A DNA stretch of 25,310 nt. Source: WQUF01 sp031549885 (lineage in GTDB: Bacteria > Bacillota > Clostridia > Clostridiales > Clostridiaceae). The first letter of the stretch is position 1; the number at the start of each line of letters is the position of its first letter. The notes beneath the pieces were generated by a model. The model searched no databases. It was given only the letters and a program-made list of their open reading frames with translations, and was not told the DNA's origin. The stretch lies in contig JAVBPD010000081.1 of NCBI GenBank assembly GCA_031549885.1, forward strand, positions 1-25,310. The letters are read 5' to 3'. Below, in pieces: positions 1-8,253 of this stretch. The translations under genes and the position numbers were made by a program.

Positions 1-1
1 T

Positions 2-298
2 TTAGAAAAATTAGATAAAAAAATAAAATCAGTTGAAAACCTTACACCGCATAAAACTAAAATAACTGTTGAATTACACCAAGAACTTGTTAACCCATTT
101 TTAGAATATTTAAATGGATTTGCACGAGAAAAAGCTAGCAGATTTGCAGGGCTTGTTTCAAAGGGAGAGTTTAAATATGTGTTTAAACTAAGATATGATG
201 AAGAAGCTATGGAATTCTATGCAAATAAAAATATAATTGATAAAAACCTATTAAATAGACTAAATTCTAAAACTGTAGCAGAGTTTTTTAAAAAATAA
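2..298 (+). CDS. 3' end of an unrecognised gene (partial, 98 residues)
   Basis: An open frame runs from the window edge to a TAA at 296-298; its start lies outside. The visible 98 residues are soluble, lysine- and glutamate-rich, with no membrane segment. The middle reads as an amphipathic helix (LEYLNGFAREKASRFAGL) followed by a basic stretch ending in FKLRYDEEAMEFY. I recognise no family. It could be the C-terminal domain of a DNA- or nucleotide-handling protein, but nothing visible proves that. Codon use is like its neighbours. It is separated from the next gene by 380 bases, so it probably belongs to a different transcription unit from the glycan genes. Confidence 0.6.
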   Translation, partial: LEKLDKKIKSVENLTPHKTKITVELHQELVNPFLEYLNGFAREKASRFAGLVSKGEFKYVFKLRYDEEAMEFYANKNIIDKNLLNRLNSKTVAEFFKK

Positions 299-678
299 TA
301 TTTTCAAATTAATATTTACTAAGCTTAAAATAAATGAAAACTAAATAAGAGCATTCTTTCATAAAACCCTTTCAAAAAAAGAAAAACAGATCAGGGTTAT
401 TTGTTATATCTAAAAACGTCTGTTTAAAGAACAGTGTCTTTTCTTTTAAAATTTTACCCTTGTCGAATATAAATTTAAAACTAAATCCTGTCTTAAAATA
501 TTTTTTTAAAAATAGGAATATTTTAAGCTATACTTTTTTGAAGGTGTAGCTAACTTATTATATTAAAATGCATTGGCTACTTTTAAAATTTTTTTGCATG
601 TATTTTTAAATTTTGTTCATACTATTTTTGAAGCGAATACATATTTTAAATTTATATTTGAAAGGTGTGAGGTTGTTA
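299..678. other. Non-coding AT-rich leader with two hairpins
   Basis: No credible gene is present on either strand. It holds an 11-bp perfect inverted repeat (CTTAAAATATT at 492-502, AATATTTTAAG at 517-527), a possible -10 box TATACT at 529-534, and a second hairpin (546-553 with 573-580) followed by a T-rich run to 595. A weaker short hairpin lies at 420-434. The arrangement could be a terminator or attenuator ahead of the glycan operon. I see no match to a known riboswitch. Confidence 0.4.
546..595 (+). terminator. Terminator- or attenuator-like hairpin upstream of the glycan operon
   Basis: Left arm GTAGCTAA (546-553) pairs with TTGGCTAC (573-580), with one T-G wobble, around a 19-base loop. 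TTTTAAAATTTTTTT follows to 595. It sits 83 bases before the glycosyltransferase start, so it may end stray upstream transcription or act as an attenuator for the operon. The stem is modest and the loop long. Confidence 0.35.
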
Positions 679-1470
679 ATGGATAAAATTTTGCTATTCA
701 TACCTGGATATAACTGTGAAAATCAAATTACAAGAGTTTTATCCCAACTTGACAGCAATATTTTAAATTATATTAATGAAATTATATTCATAAACAATAG
801 AAGCACAGATAACACTGAAGAAACTGTTAGAGATTTTATATCACAACATGGAAATATGCCAATTAAGATTTTACGAAATAGAGAAAATTATAATTTAGGA
901 GGTTCTCATAAGATAGCTTTTAATTATGCAATTGACAATGTATTTGACTACATAGTTGTGCTTCATGGAGATGATCAAGGAAACATCAAGGATTTTTATA
1001 GGATATTAGAAGACCGTACATATAAAAAATATGATGCTGTTTTAGGGGCTCGTTTTAAAAAGAATTCGAAGCTAATAGGTTATTCTAAATTTAGAATATT
1101 TGGAAATAGAGTTTATAATTTTTTATTTTCCTTAGCCTTATTTAGGCCTATTTATGATTTAGGATCTGGTTTAAACATGTATAAAGTAGAAAGCCTTAAG
1201 AATCACTATTACGATAAGTTTCCTGATAATTTAACGTTTAATTACTGCATGATTATGGCAGCTAATTATTATAAACAAAATATAGAGTTTATACCTATAT
1301 CATGGAGAGAAGATGATCAAGTGTCAAATGTAAAAATGACAAGTCAGGCATTTTCTGTTCTTTTTATGCTAATTAAATATTGTTTTATGAGAGGAAAATT
1401 CATTAAATCTAATTTAGTTCAGAAAGAAATATTGAAATACAATTATGATGATGTAACATGCTTGCAATAG
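679..1470 (+). CDS. Family 2 glycosyltransferase, polyprenyl-phosphate sugar synthase-like
   Basis: A GT-A fold glycosyltransferase of 263 residues, of the group that moves a sugar from a nucleotide donor to a polyprenyl phosphate or a growing glycan at the inner membrane face. The N-terminal donor-binding segment reads LLFIPGYNCENQI (residues 5-17), followed by an INNRSTDNT stretch. The metal-binding acidic motif is HGDDQG at 96-101, and a later DLGSGLNMY matches the position of the D..SG.R segment of dolichyl-phosphate mannose synthase-like enzymes. No C-terminal membrane helices are present, unlike many GtrB/ArnC relatives. I chose the ATG at 679 because AGGTGTGAGG (663-672) precedes it; an in-frame ATG at 613 lacks a binding site and adds an atypical N-terminus. 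It is the first gene of the operon, 4 bases before the next. Sugar and acceptor are not deducible. Confidence 0.85.
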   Translation: MDKILLFIPGYNCENQITRVLSQLDSNILNYINEIIFINNRSTDNTEETVRDFISQHGNMPIKILRNRENYNLGGSHKIAFNYAIDNVFDYIVVLHGDDQGNIKDFYRILEDRTYKKYDAVLGARFKKNSKLIGYSKFRIFGNRVYNFLFSLALFRPIYDLGSGLNMYKVESLKNHYYDKFPDNLTFNYCMIMAANYYKQNIEFIPISWREDDQVSNVKMTSQAFSVLFMLIKYCFMRGKFIKSNLVQKEILKYNYDDVTCLQ

Positions 1471-1474
1471 GGGG

Positions 1475-2353
1475 ATGATTAAATTTAAAGATAAAGTATA
1501 TAAATTTATCAATATATTTGTTTTTTTATCTGTTGTTTTCTGTATTTGCATGTATTTATATTATGGGAAAAATTTAGCAGAAAGCATTATTCATTTAAAA
1601 GTAACTATAATTTTAGGATTAATTATTTCATTTTTAATTTTGCATATGCTTAAACTTGCTCGTTATTATTTTATACTTTCAGAGACGAAGATATCCTTTA
1701 TGTCATTTATAGGAACATATATTTACATTACATTTGTAAATATTATTTTGCCGTTTAAACTTGGAGAAATATACCGTTTCTTTGCCATAGGTAAAAAATG
1801 CAATAGTTATATTATTTCATTTTTAAGCATATTAACGGAGAGATTTTATGACACACTTATTATTTTATTAATATTTGCAATATCGCTTTTATTTTATAAT
1901 GTAGATATTTCTCTTGTATGTATTTTTCTTATGATTTTTGTTTTAGTTTTATATTGTATATACAAAATGTATAAAGAAACGATCTACTATATTAACAAAT
2001 ATATAATTTTAAAGACGAATAAAAGCATGGATGTTGTTATTCTTAAATTCATCCATCATCTTAATACTTGGTATAACTATGAAGTTAGTATTATAAAAGG
2101 AAAAGGGGTGCTTATTTTTCTTATTTCAATATTTTCTTGGATTTTTGAATTTGTTTTTTTATATTTTCTTTCTTATATGCTAGGAGTATTTTTTGACTTT
2201 AACTATTTGTATAATTATATAATCGGCATTTTATCTATAAATAAAAATGTTAATAATTCTCTTATGGTATCCTATATATTAATTAGTTCTTTGCTATTTT
2301 TTATTGCAGGTTTTATTTTAATTTATTTTAATAAGAATGAAAAGAGGACTTAA
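1475..2353 (+). CDS. Flippase-like integral membrane protein (LPG synthase TM / UPF0104 type)
   Basis: A 292-residue polytopic membrane protein with roughly seven to eight hydrophobic segments. The key signature is N89-x-x-x-P93-F-K-L-G97-E98-x-x-R101, the N..P.R.GE..R motif of the lysylphosphatidylglycerol synthase transmembrane family, also found in AglD and proposed lipid-linked sugar flippases. Residue 95 is Lys where Arg is usual. By family analogy it moves, or helps move, a lipid-linked intermediate across the membrane; its substrate is unknown. The start is close behind the previous stop, with AGGGGG directly abutting the ATG, so translation is probably coupled to the glycosyltransferase. 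The preceding GT2 gene is a natural partner: one makes a polyprenyl-phosphate sugar, the other may flip it. Confidence 0.75.
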   Translation: MIKFKDKVYKFINIFVFLSVVFCICMYLYYGKNLAESIIHLKVTIILGLIISFLILHMLKLARYYFILSETKISFMSFIGTYIYITFVNIILPFKLGEIYRFFAIGKKCNSYIISFLSILTERFYDTLIILLIFAISLLFYNVDISLVCIFLMIFVLVLYCIYKMYKETIYYINKYIILKTNKSMDVVILKFIHHLNTWYNYEVSIIKGKGVLIFLISIFSWIFEFVFLYFLSYMLGVFFDFNYLYNYIIGILSINKNVNNSLMVSYILISSLLFFIAGFILIYFNKNEKRT

Positions 2354-2355
2354 TT

Positions 2356-3813
2356 TTGGATAATAAAAATATTTTAATTTATGATGATACAATAAAACCT
2401 AATAAGCTTATTAAGAAAATTGTAGGCAATGAGGATTTTTCAAAAATTGTATATAAAAGAATAAATTTTGAAGATCGCACTAGATGTGAAATTGATAAAC
2501 TAAGCTTTTTTAATATTAAATATAGTTTGTATAAATCATCAGATTTTAAAAATTTACATCCCAAATGTTTTTCTGCAAATTATCAAGTTTTTCATTTGTT
2601 TTCTTATGCTATAATTACAAATCCTAAAGAGTTTGAGATTCTAATGAATAAATTAAGCTATTCAAATATAAGCGTTTGTATAAAAGATAAAGGAATACCA
2701 CTATTAATTTATTTTACAAATGGCATTAATTATTATGATTATTTAGAATCATATATGGAAAGTGGAGTTAACAAAATTGATCTAGCTGAAATAGAAAATG
2801 CTTGCTTTTGTAATATATCAAGTTATAGGGATTTTATTAAATTTTTATCAGGCGGATTTGATGCAAGATTTTTTAATTTTCTAAGTGGAACAGATTATAC
2901 TGTTGTAAAAAGTTCAACAAATAAGATAAAAATGAAAAGTGAATATTTGTATTATAGCCTTTTGCCTGACCATATGAAACAATGGTGCATATTTCCATAT
3001 GATTATAAAGAAACTGAAGATAGCGCATCTTATACAATGGAAAGAATATTTGTAACTGATATGGCTATTAGATGGGTACATGGCGCTATATCTCTAATTG
3101 AATTTAGTCTTTTTTTAAAAAAAGTTTTTTATTATATAAAAACTAGAGAGCAAGTTGAGGTAAGTGAAGAGGAATACTGTAATATGAGAGATTTACTTTA
3201 CCTAGATAAAGTAGAACAGAGAATAGTTAGTTTTAAAGGTGAAGAAAATTATAATATAATAGCAAATTACATAGAGAATGGAACAGATTATAAAGATATT
3301 GATGAGATTTTAAATTTTTATAAATCACTTTATAGCAAGTTAATTAAAAGCAAAAAGTTAAAATATATTTCAGTTATAGGTCATGGGGATTTGTGTTTTT
3401 CAAATATTTTATATGATATGGAAACTGAAACCCTTAAGTTAATAGATCCTAAAGGTGCATTAACAGCAAAAGATCTGTGGACTGACCCATTTTATGATAT
3501 AGCAAAACTATCTCATTCAATATGTGGTTTGTATGATTATTTTAATAATGGCTTATACTCAATACATTTAGATGAAAGTTTAAAATTAAGTTTAAATTTA
3601 GATATTAAGACAAATGTGCATTATCAAGTTAAAAATTTATTTAAGAAAAAATTAGAGGAAGAAGGATTTGACTATACCCTAATAAGGTTATTTGAATCAT
3701 CTTTATTTTTATCTATGCTTCCTCTTCATATAGATAATCCCCATAAAGTTTTTGGATTTATATTAAATGCGATAAATATTCTTAAGGAGGTTGAGTTATG
3801 TCTCAAAAGTTAA
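2356..3813 (+). CDS. APH-like kinase with an extra unknown N-terminal domain
   Basis: A 485-residue soluble protein. The C-terminal two thirds is an aminoglycoside phosphotransferase/choline kinase-type fold. A probable N-lobe carries VVKSSTNKIKMKSEYLYYSLLP near 180-205 and YTMERI near 227, the catalytic loop is HGDLCFSN (H343, D345, N350), and the metal-binding motif is LIDPKG (D364). Kinases of this type in capsule loci phosphorylate small sugars or alcohols. The first ~160 residues do not match the kinase, and I cannot assign them; they may be a substrate domain or a degenerate transferase. TTG at 2356 is the start because AAGAGGA (2342-2348) lies 7 bases upstream and no ATG is suitably placed. 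It overlaps the next gene by 16 bases, which ties it to the HAD phosphatase. Confidence 0.75.
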   Translation: MDNKNILIYDDTIKPNKLIKKIVGNEDFSKIVYKRINFEDRTRCEIDKLSFFNIKYSLYKSSDFKNLHPKCFSANYQVFHLFSYAIITNPKEFEILMNKLSYSNISVCIKDKGIPLLIYFTNGINYYDYLESYMESGVNKIDLAEIENACFCNISSYRDFIKFLSGGFDARFFNFLSGTDYTVVKSSTNKIKMKSEYLYYSLLPDHMKQWCIFPYDYKETEDSASYTMERIFVTDMAIRWVHGAISLIEFSLFLKKVFYYIKTREQVEVSEEEYCNMRDLLYLDKVEQRIVSFKGEENYNIIANYIENGTDYKDIDEILNFYKSLYSKLIKSKKLKYISVIGHGDLCFSNILYDMETETLKLIDPKGALTAKDLWTDPFYDIAKLSHSICGLYDYFNNGLYSIHLDESLKLSLNLDIKTNVHYQVKNLFKKKLEEEGFDYTLIRLFESSLFLSMLPLHIDNPHKVFGFILNAINILKEVELCLKS

Positions 3814-4196
3814 GTTTCATATTTGATATTGATGGTACTTTGTGTCCTATAAGGGAAAAGGATGAAAAGTATGAAGATATAGTGCCATATGAAAATATGG
3901 TTAAAAAATTAAGAGAATATAAAGATGCAGGAGCTTATATAGTCTTATATACTTCAAGAAATATGAATACTTATAATGGAAATTTAGGCCTTATTAATGC
4001 AAATACAGCAAAGGTTATCATTAGATGGCTTGATAAATGGGGAATCCCTTATGATGAATTGCTTTATGGAAAACCATGGCCAGGTCATTATGGATTTTAT
4101 ATTGATGATCGCTCAATTCGCCCTGATGAGTATTTAAAATATTCAATTGATGAATTAAATCAAATAGTTGAAACATCAAGAAAAAATATAAATTAA
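3798..4196 (+). CDS. Small HAD-family phosphatase of capsule type
   Basis: A 132-residue HAD hydrolase with little or no cap domain. Motif I is FDIDGTLC (nucleophile D10, D12), motif II is YTSRNM (T52/S53), the motif III lysine is probably K92 in GKPWPG, and motif IV is YIDDRS (D103, D104). The protein is complete and near the usual length for the small HAD proteins found in capsule loci beside nucleotidyltransferases. A dephosphorylation step in making an activated head group is likely; the substrate is unknown. AAGGAGG (3784-3790) inside the upstream kinase gene supports this start. It overlaps the kinase and sits 20 bases before the nucleotidyltransferase, so the three appear to be co-translated. 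Confidence 0.85.
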   Translation: MSQKLSFIFDIDGTLCPIREKDEKYEDIVPYENMVKKLREYKDAGAYIVLYTSRNMNTYNGNLGLINANTAKVIIRWLDKWGIPYDELLYGKPWPGHYGFYIDDRSIRPDEYLKYSIDELNQIVETSRKNIN

Positions 4197-4216
4197 TCTT
4201 TTAAAAGGAGAATTTT

Positions 4217-4963
4217 ATGGTTAAGAATATGGAATTAGTAATAACTATGGCAGGGTGTGGAAGCAGATTTTATAATGCAGGTTATAAAGTGCCAAAATAT
4301 CAAATTGTGGCTTTTGAAAAAACTTTATTTGAATGGTCTTTGATTAGTTTAAAGGGTTTTATGGATGTAGTAGTTAATACAATTTTTATTGTACAAAGAA
4401 AGGATAATTCTATAGATTTTATAACAAATTTATGCAATAAACTTGGCATAAATCCATTTACAATTATTGAAATCGATGGAGTTACTGATGGGCAGGCTAC
4501 CACAGCTATGAAGGCTGCACCATTTTGGAATAAAGATAATTCTATTTTAATTTTTAATATTGACACTTTTATAGAAGAAGGTGAGATGAATTTTAAAGAA
4601 ATAAAGGGTTGTGGTTTTATTCCATGCTTTAAAGGTGATGGTGATCATTGGAGCTTTGCATGTGTAGATGAAAATTTAAAAGCTCTATATGTGAAGGAAA
4701 AGGTGAGAATATCTGAATTTTGCAGTGTTGGAGCATATTATTTTAAAACAAGTAAATTATATGAGGACTTGTATTATAAATACTATGAAAATAACCGTGA
4801 TGTGAATGGTGAAAAGTATATTGCACCTTTATATAACTATTTAATAGAAGAAGGAAAAGATGTTTATATTTCTGAAATAGATAAAAATAAAGTGCATGTA
4901 CTTGGCACTCCTGAAGAGCTCAACATGTTTTTAAAAGAAAATTTTAGGAAGCTTGTGAATTAA
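4217..4963 (+). CDS. Sugar/alcohol-phosphate nucleotidyltransferase
   Basis: A 248-residue GT-A type nucleotidyltransferase, joining a nucleoside triphosphate to a phosphorylated sugar or alcohol with release of pyrophosphate. The nucleotide-binding signature is MAGCGSRFYNAGYKVPK (11-27); the conserved second Gly, Arg17 and Lys27 match the family G-G-S-R-F...P-K pattern. A metal-ligand Asp is at FNIDTF (D116). It resembles short capsule nucleotidyltransferases rather than the longer GlmU or RfbA types. AAAGGAG (about 4203-4209) lies 7 bases ahead of the ATG. The upstream kinase and HAD phosphatase suggest a three-step route to an NDP-linked small head group, used by the membrane transferase downstream. 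Nucleotide and substrate cannot be read from sequence. Confidence 0.85.
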   Translation: MVKNMELVITMAGCGSRFYNAGYKVPKYQIVAFEKTLFEWSLISLKGFMDVVVNTIFIVQRKDNSIDFITNLCNKLGINPFTIIEIDGVTDGQATTAMKAAPFWNKDNSILIFNIDTFIEEGEMNFKEIKGCGFIPCFKGDGDHWSFACVDENLKALYVKEKVRISEFCSVGAYYFKTSKLYEDLYYKYYENNRDVNGEKYIAPLYNYLIEEGKDVYISEIDKNKVHVLGTPEELNMFLKENFRKLVN

Positions 4964-4965
4964 AT

Positions 4966-7900
4966 ATGATTAAGAATTTATTAAATAATAAATCAATTCA
5001 ATATATAGAAAAAGAAGATAAGAAGACAAATTTAAGATTTAAACAACCATTTTTTTATGTATTAATAACTGTTTGGTTATTGATGTTTATTGCCATTGTC
5101 ATTATTTTACCAATAGTTGGGAACAAACCTCAAGTATATGATGACATGATTATTGAATCAACAGCAATGACAAATACAAATAAATTAGGAGAAATTAAAA
5201 TATTTTGGTATACATTGTTTTTAGCTTGTATAAGCACTATTGGGATAATACAATTTTTAAATTCTAAGAATAAAAATATTGGATATTATTATATGAGTTT
5301 TGATGAAACTATAAATAAGTGGCCAGTTTTTAAATTTATATGCATTACTCTTATTCCAAACATTTTACTGCTTATATTTACTGGAAATATTATATCACCT
5401 CTTTTATTTTCGACTTCTGTATATTGCATAGTTGATATTTTTTATGAAAAATACTCTCTTAAGATTGTTATGTTGTTTGCTTTTTTATATTATAGTTTAA
5501 CAGGAATTATAGCTTTTTTAAATAAAATTTTAATTTTTACTCCTATTTCAAAATTTGTTGTAAAAAGTCCTGAAATTTCAATTACTCAAGTAAGAATTTT
5601 CGTTTTATTTATAGGTACAATTATTTCATTATTTTGTTTAAATAAAGGCGATGGCATTTTACTTAATAAAATTTTGATTTTTCTTCAATGTATTATACCT
5701 TTAAATTTGATGGTATATTTAATCAATACATATAAATTTTATGATAATTCCATAACAAAAACAGAGTTTGATATAGGGTATAAGGTGTTTATTTATGCAA
5801 TAATATTGTGTTTATATGTATATATTTTCTTTAAAAATATTATAATTTCAATAAAAAATAAAAATGTCAATTCAAAAGATTTAATATTTTTATCTACTAT
5901 AATTACGATTTTTATATTTAATTCATATCTTTTGCCAGCTCAGTTTTTTCAAATAGATGGCCATCATCACGGCGAGCAAATGATGGCATGGAATCAAATA
6001 GTTAAACATGGCTTAACTCCATATAAATATTTTTTTCCGGCTTCAGGTTTATATTCTATGGCTACTGGCTTTATCCAAAATATATTGCTTAATGGGTCAG
6101 TTACGGTTTATGCTGCAGCTGAAAGTTTATTAATGGTTATATTTGCCATTATAACAATTGTTTTGTGTTATTTTAATGCAGGTCCTATAATAACTTTGAT
6201 AATATCAATTTTCTTTAGCATACCTGTTTATAATAGAGCATATATGATTTTGCCTAGTTTATTAACATTATCTATGCCATCTATAATTAAAAAAAGAAAT
6301 TTTTGGTTGCAATTATATGTAGTTTTATCATTCTTATCAGGATTGTATTATCCTCTTTATGGAGCAGCTTTACTTGTTGGAGGATTTCCTTTTGCGTGTA
6401 TTCAGCTAATTTTTTTTATTAAAAGTGGTGACTTTAAAGCTTCATATAAAAATATGAGATTTTTTATTACTTGGGGTATAATTTTAATTAGCATCCTATT
6501 AAATATTCCGCTTTTAATTGGAATTTTAAAATATATGAGAACCACCTCATCTCAAACTATACTTGCAGATGGAATTGCTGTATTTTCAGGGTTAAATAAT
6601 GTTCCATCAAATTTTTTTCCTTATATTAACCATCAAATTATAAGGTTAGTTTTATATTATGGCATGCGATTTTCCATTCCTATTGTATTTATTATGATTA
6701 TGGTGCTCATACTTTACTTGTTCTTAATTAATAAAAACTATAGATTTTCAGAAAAAGTTCAGACACCAGTTTTTTTTGGATTTACATCCATGATTATAGT
6801 TACAATTATCTCATATACTTATACTATTGTGAGAGCAGACATTAACGCTTTAATGGCAAGGGAAGCAAATGTAATTATAACTATTAGCATTTTTTTAATA
6901 ATAATGCTATATAAATATGGATATTTAATTCTTAATAAAGCAAAGGTATATATTATGATAGGAATTATTTTAGGTTTTTCATTAATGCTTTATAGATCTT
7001 CATTTATAGCACATTTTCCTAATGTAGCAGGGACAAAGTCAGTAAATGGTGGGTTTACAGATGATATGTTAAAATTAAAATTTGCATATGATGTGCCTGA
7101 AGGATATGTTTTATCTGATGGAAGTATTCAATCAATAGGTAAAGGATACATTCCATCAAATCTTAAAGAAAATTATTTAAAGACTATTGAAAATATAAGA
7201 TATCTTAATTTAGATGATGATTTTATTGTGAATTTTGGTTCATATCAAGATTATTCTCTGTTTAATGTAAAAGCATTAGATACAGGTCCAGTATCATTAT
7301 CAAAAAGTAAAAAATCTCAAGATAGAGTAATTGAACTTATGAAGGAAAAAAGACCAGCTATTTCTCATTTGAATTCATATATAAATTACTATATATATAG
7401 GTGGATGATAAATGAGGGTTATGTTAAAACTACGAAGGGTTTTTATATGCCACCTGAAAAGGTAAACGATAAAGATATTGTTCAAGGGTGGAAATTTACA
7501 GGTGATACCTTTTCTACTGTGGATTTAGGGAATATTCCTAACTCACTTGGGAAATCTATGAAAAGCCTAAGAAGATTATTTGCTGAATATAAACTGGAAA
7601 ATAAATTCAACATAACTAGTAATAATCTTAAAAAAATGGAGTATGAAAAGTATGTTATAACAAATGCAGATAATTCTAATCCGTATCTTCAAATTGATTT
7701 TAATCAAAAGATTAAAGGATTAGATGCTGATTATCTATATATAGAATTGGAGACTGATGCTTTTAATTTTGTTAATTTAAAGCCTCCTCAAAGCAAATTT
7801 ATAAATTACTTTTCTAAAAATACTATTGGAGAGAATTTTAAAATAGCACTTTACTGGACAAATGGTAATAATCTTATAAATGATAACAAGATGTTTAATT

Positions 7901-8055
7901 TTAATTATGGAGATGGCCATATACTGCTTGCTCTTGGGGCGAATACAAGGTGGCTTTTAGAGGAAAATGATAAAATTCAAATTCATTTTTTGCAGCAATT
8001 TAATGTAGGATCAACTGTAAAGATAAATGATATAAAATTTTTAAAATTAAATTAA
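4966..8055 (+). CDS. Large polytopic membrane protein, possible GT-C type transferase
   Basis: A 1029-residue protein with a short cytoplasmic start, a long region of about 12 or more hydrophobic helices (roughly residues 28-690) and a mainly hydrophilic C-terminal domain (about 690-1029), probably outside. The first conserved-looking polar loop carries IDGHHHGEQ (D331, H333-335, E337) next to a helix end, where GT-C glycosyltransferases place their metal- or donor-binding acidic residues. That position, the size and the operon partners make a GT-C-like enzyme using a polyprenyl-linked donor my preferred reading, but no family signature settles it. A polymerase or another envelope-modifying transferase is possible. 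It starts 2 bases after the nucleotidyltransferase stop without a good binding site, so translation is likely coupled. Confidence 0.55.
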   Translation: MIKNLLNNKSIQYIEKEDKKTNLRFKQPFFYVLITVWLLMFIAIVIILPIVGNKPQVYDDMIIESTAMTNTNKLGEIKIFWYTLFLACISTIGIIQFLNSKNKNIGYYYMSFDETINKWPVFKFICITLIPNILLLIFTGNIISPLLFSTSVYCIVDIFYEKYSLKIVMLFAFLYYSLTGIIAFLNKILIFTPISKFVVKSPEISITQVRIFVLFIGTIISLFCLNKGDGILLNKILIFLQCIIPLNLMVYLINTYKFYDNSITKTEFDIGYKVFIYAIILCLYVYIFFKNIIISIKNKNVNSKDLIFLSTIITIFIFNSYLLPAQFFQIDGHHHGEQMMAWNQIVKHGLTPYKYFFPASGLYSMATGFIQNILLNGSVTVYAAAESLLMVIFAIITIVLCYFNAGPIITLIISIFFSIPVYNRAYMILPSLLTLSMPSIIKKRNFWLQLYVVLSFLSGLYYPLYGAALLVGGFPFACIQLIFFIKSGDFKASYKNMRFFITWGIILISILLNIPLLIGILKYMRTTSSQTILADGIAVFSGLNNVPSNFFPYINHQIIRLVLYYGMRFSIPIVFIMIMVLILYLFLINKNYRFSEKVQTPVFFGFTSMIIVTIISYTYTIVRADINALMAREANVIITISIFLIIMLYKYGYLILNKAKVYIMIGIILGFSLMLYRSSFIAHFPNVAGTKSVNGGFTDDMLKLKFAYDVPEGYVLSDGSIQSIGKGYIPSNLKENYLKTIENIRYLNLDDDFIVNFGSYQDYSLFNVKALDTGPVSLSKSKKSQDRVIELMKEKRPAISHLNSYINYYIYRWMINEGYVKTTKGFYMPPEKVNDKDIVQGWKFTGDTFSTVDLGNIPNSLGKSMKSLRRLFAEYKLENKFNITSNNLKKMEYEKYVITNADNSNPYLQIDFNQKIKGLDADYLYIELETDAFNFVNLKPPQSKFINYFSKNTIGENFKIALYWTNGNNLINDNKMFNFNYGDGHILLALGANTRWLLEENDKIQIHFLQQFNVGSTVKINDIKFLKLN

Positions 8056-8071
8056 TAAAATACCCTTATTA

Positions 8072-8105
8072 AGTATAGAATTATAAAATTTCTATACTAT
8101 TTTTT
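8072..8105 (+). terminator. Intrinsic terminator of the glycan operon
   Basis: A perfect 9-bp stem, AGTATAGAA (8072-8080) with TTCTATACT (8090-8098), encloses a 9-base loop and is followed by ATTTTTTATTT. It lies 16 bases after the last glycan gene and separates that operon from the NRPS unit. Confidence 0.75.
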
Positions 8106-8147
8106 ATTTAAATTTAAATAAAATTATAAAAAAATAATATTTGTATA

Positions 8148-8176
8148 TTTACATTTTTTGTTTATTATTATATATT
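8148..8176 (+). promoter_or_regulatory. Predicted sigma-A promoter of the NRPS unit
   Basis: TTTACA at 8148-8153 and TATATT at 8171-8176 are separated by 17 bases, about 78 bases before the start codon. A 9-bp inverted repeat (TTATTATAT 8165-8173, ATATAATAA 8181-8189) overlaps the -10 and likely start site. In sequence this AT-rich, such matches arise easily by chance. Confidence 0.4.
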
Positions 8177-8253
8177 ATTAATATAATAATGCAAAATAAT
8201 ATAATAAAGATTAATATTTTGAATATTGTTGTTTTATTATAGCGAAAGGAAAG

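Noticed and set aside
359..434. Possible terminator or riboswitch after the first partial gene (AACCCT with AGGGTT, and CTGTT with AACAG)
   Set aside because: The stems are 5-6 bp with a long loop or weak T-tract, and competing pairings exist. No known riboswitch core is visible.
613..678. Upstream ATG for the first glycosyltransferase
   Set aside because: No binding site precedes it. The extension is hydrophobic and unlike the family, while the ATG at 679 follows a clear purine-rich site.
8106..8250. AT-only repeats upstream of the NRPS as a mobile-element end or origin
   Set aside because: No terminal repeats, target duplication, DnaA-box pattern or transposase is seen. The composition explains the repeats.
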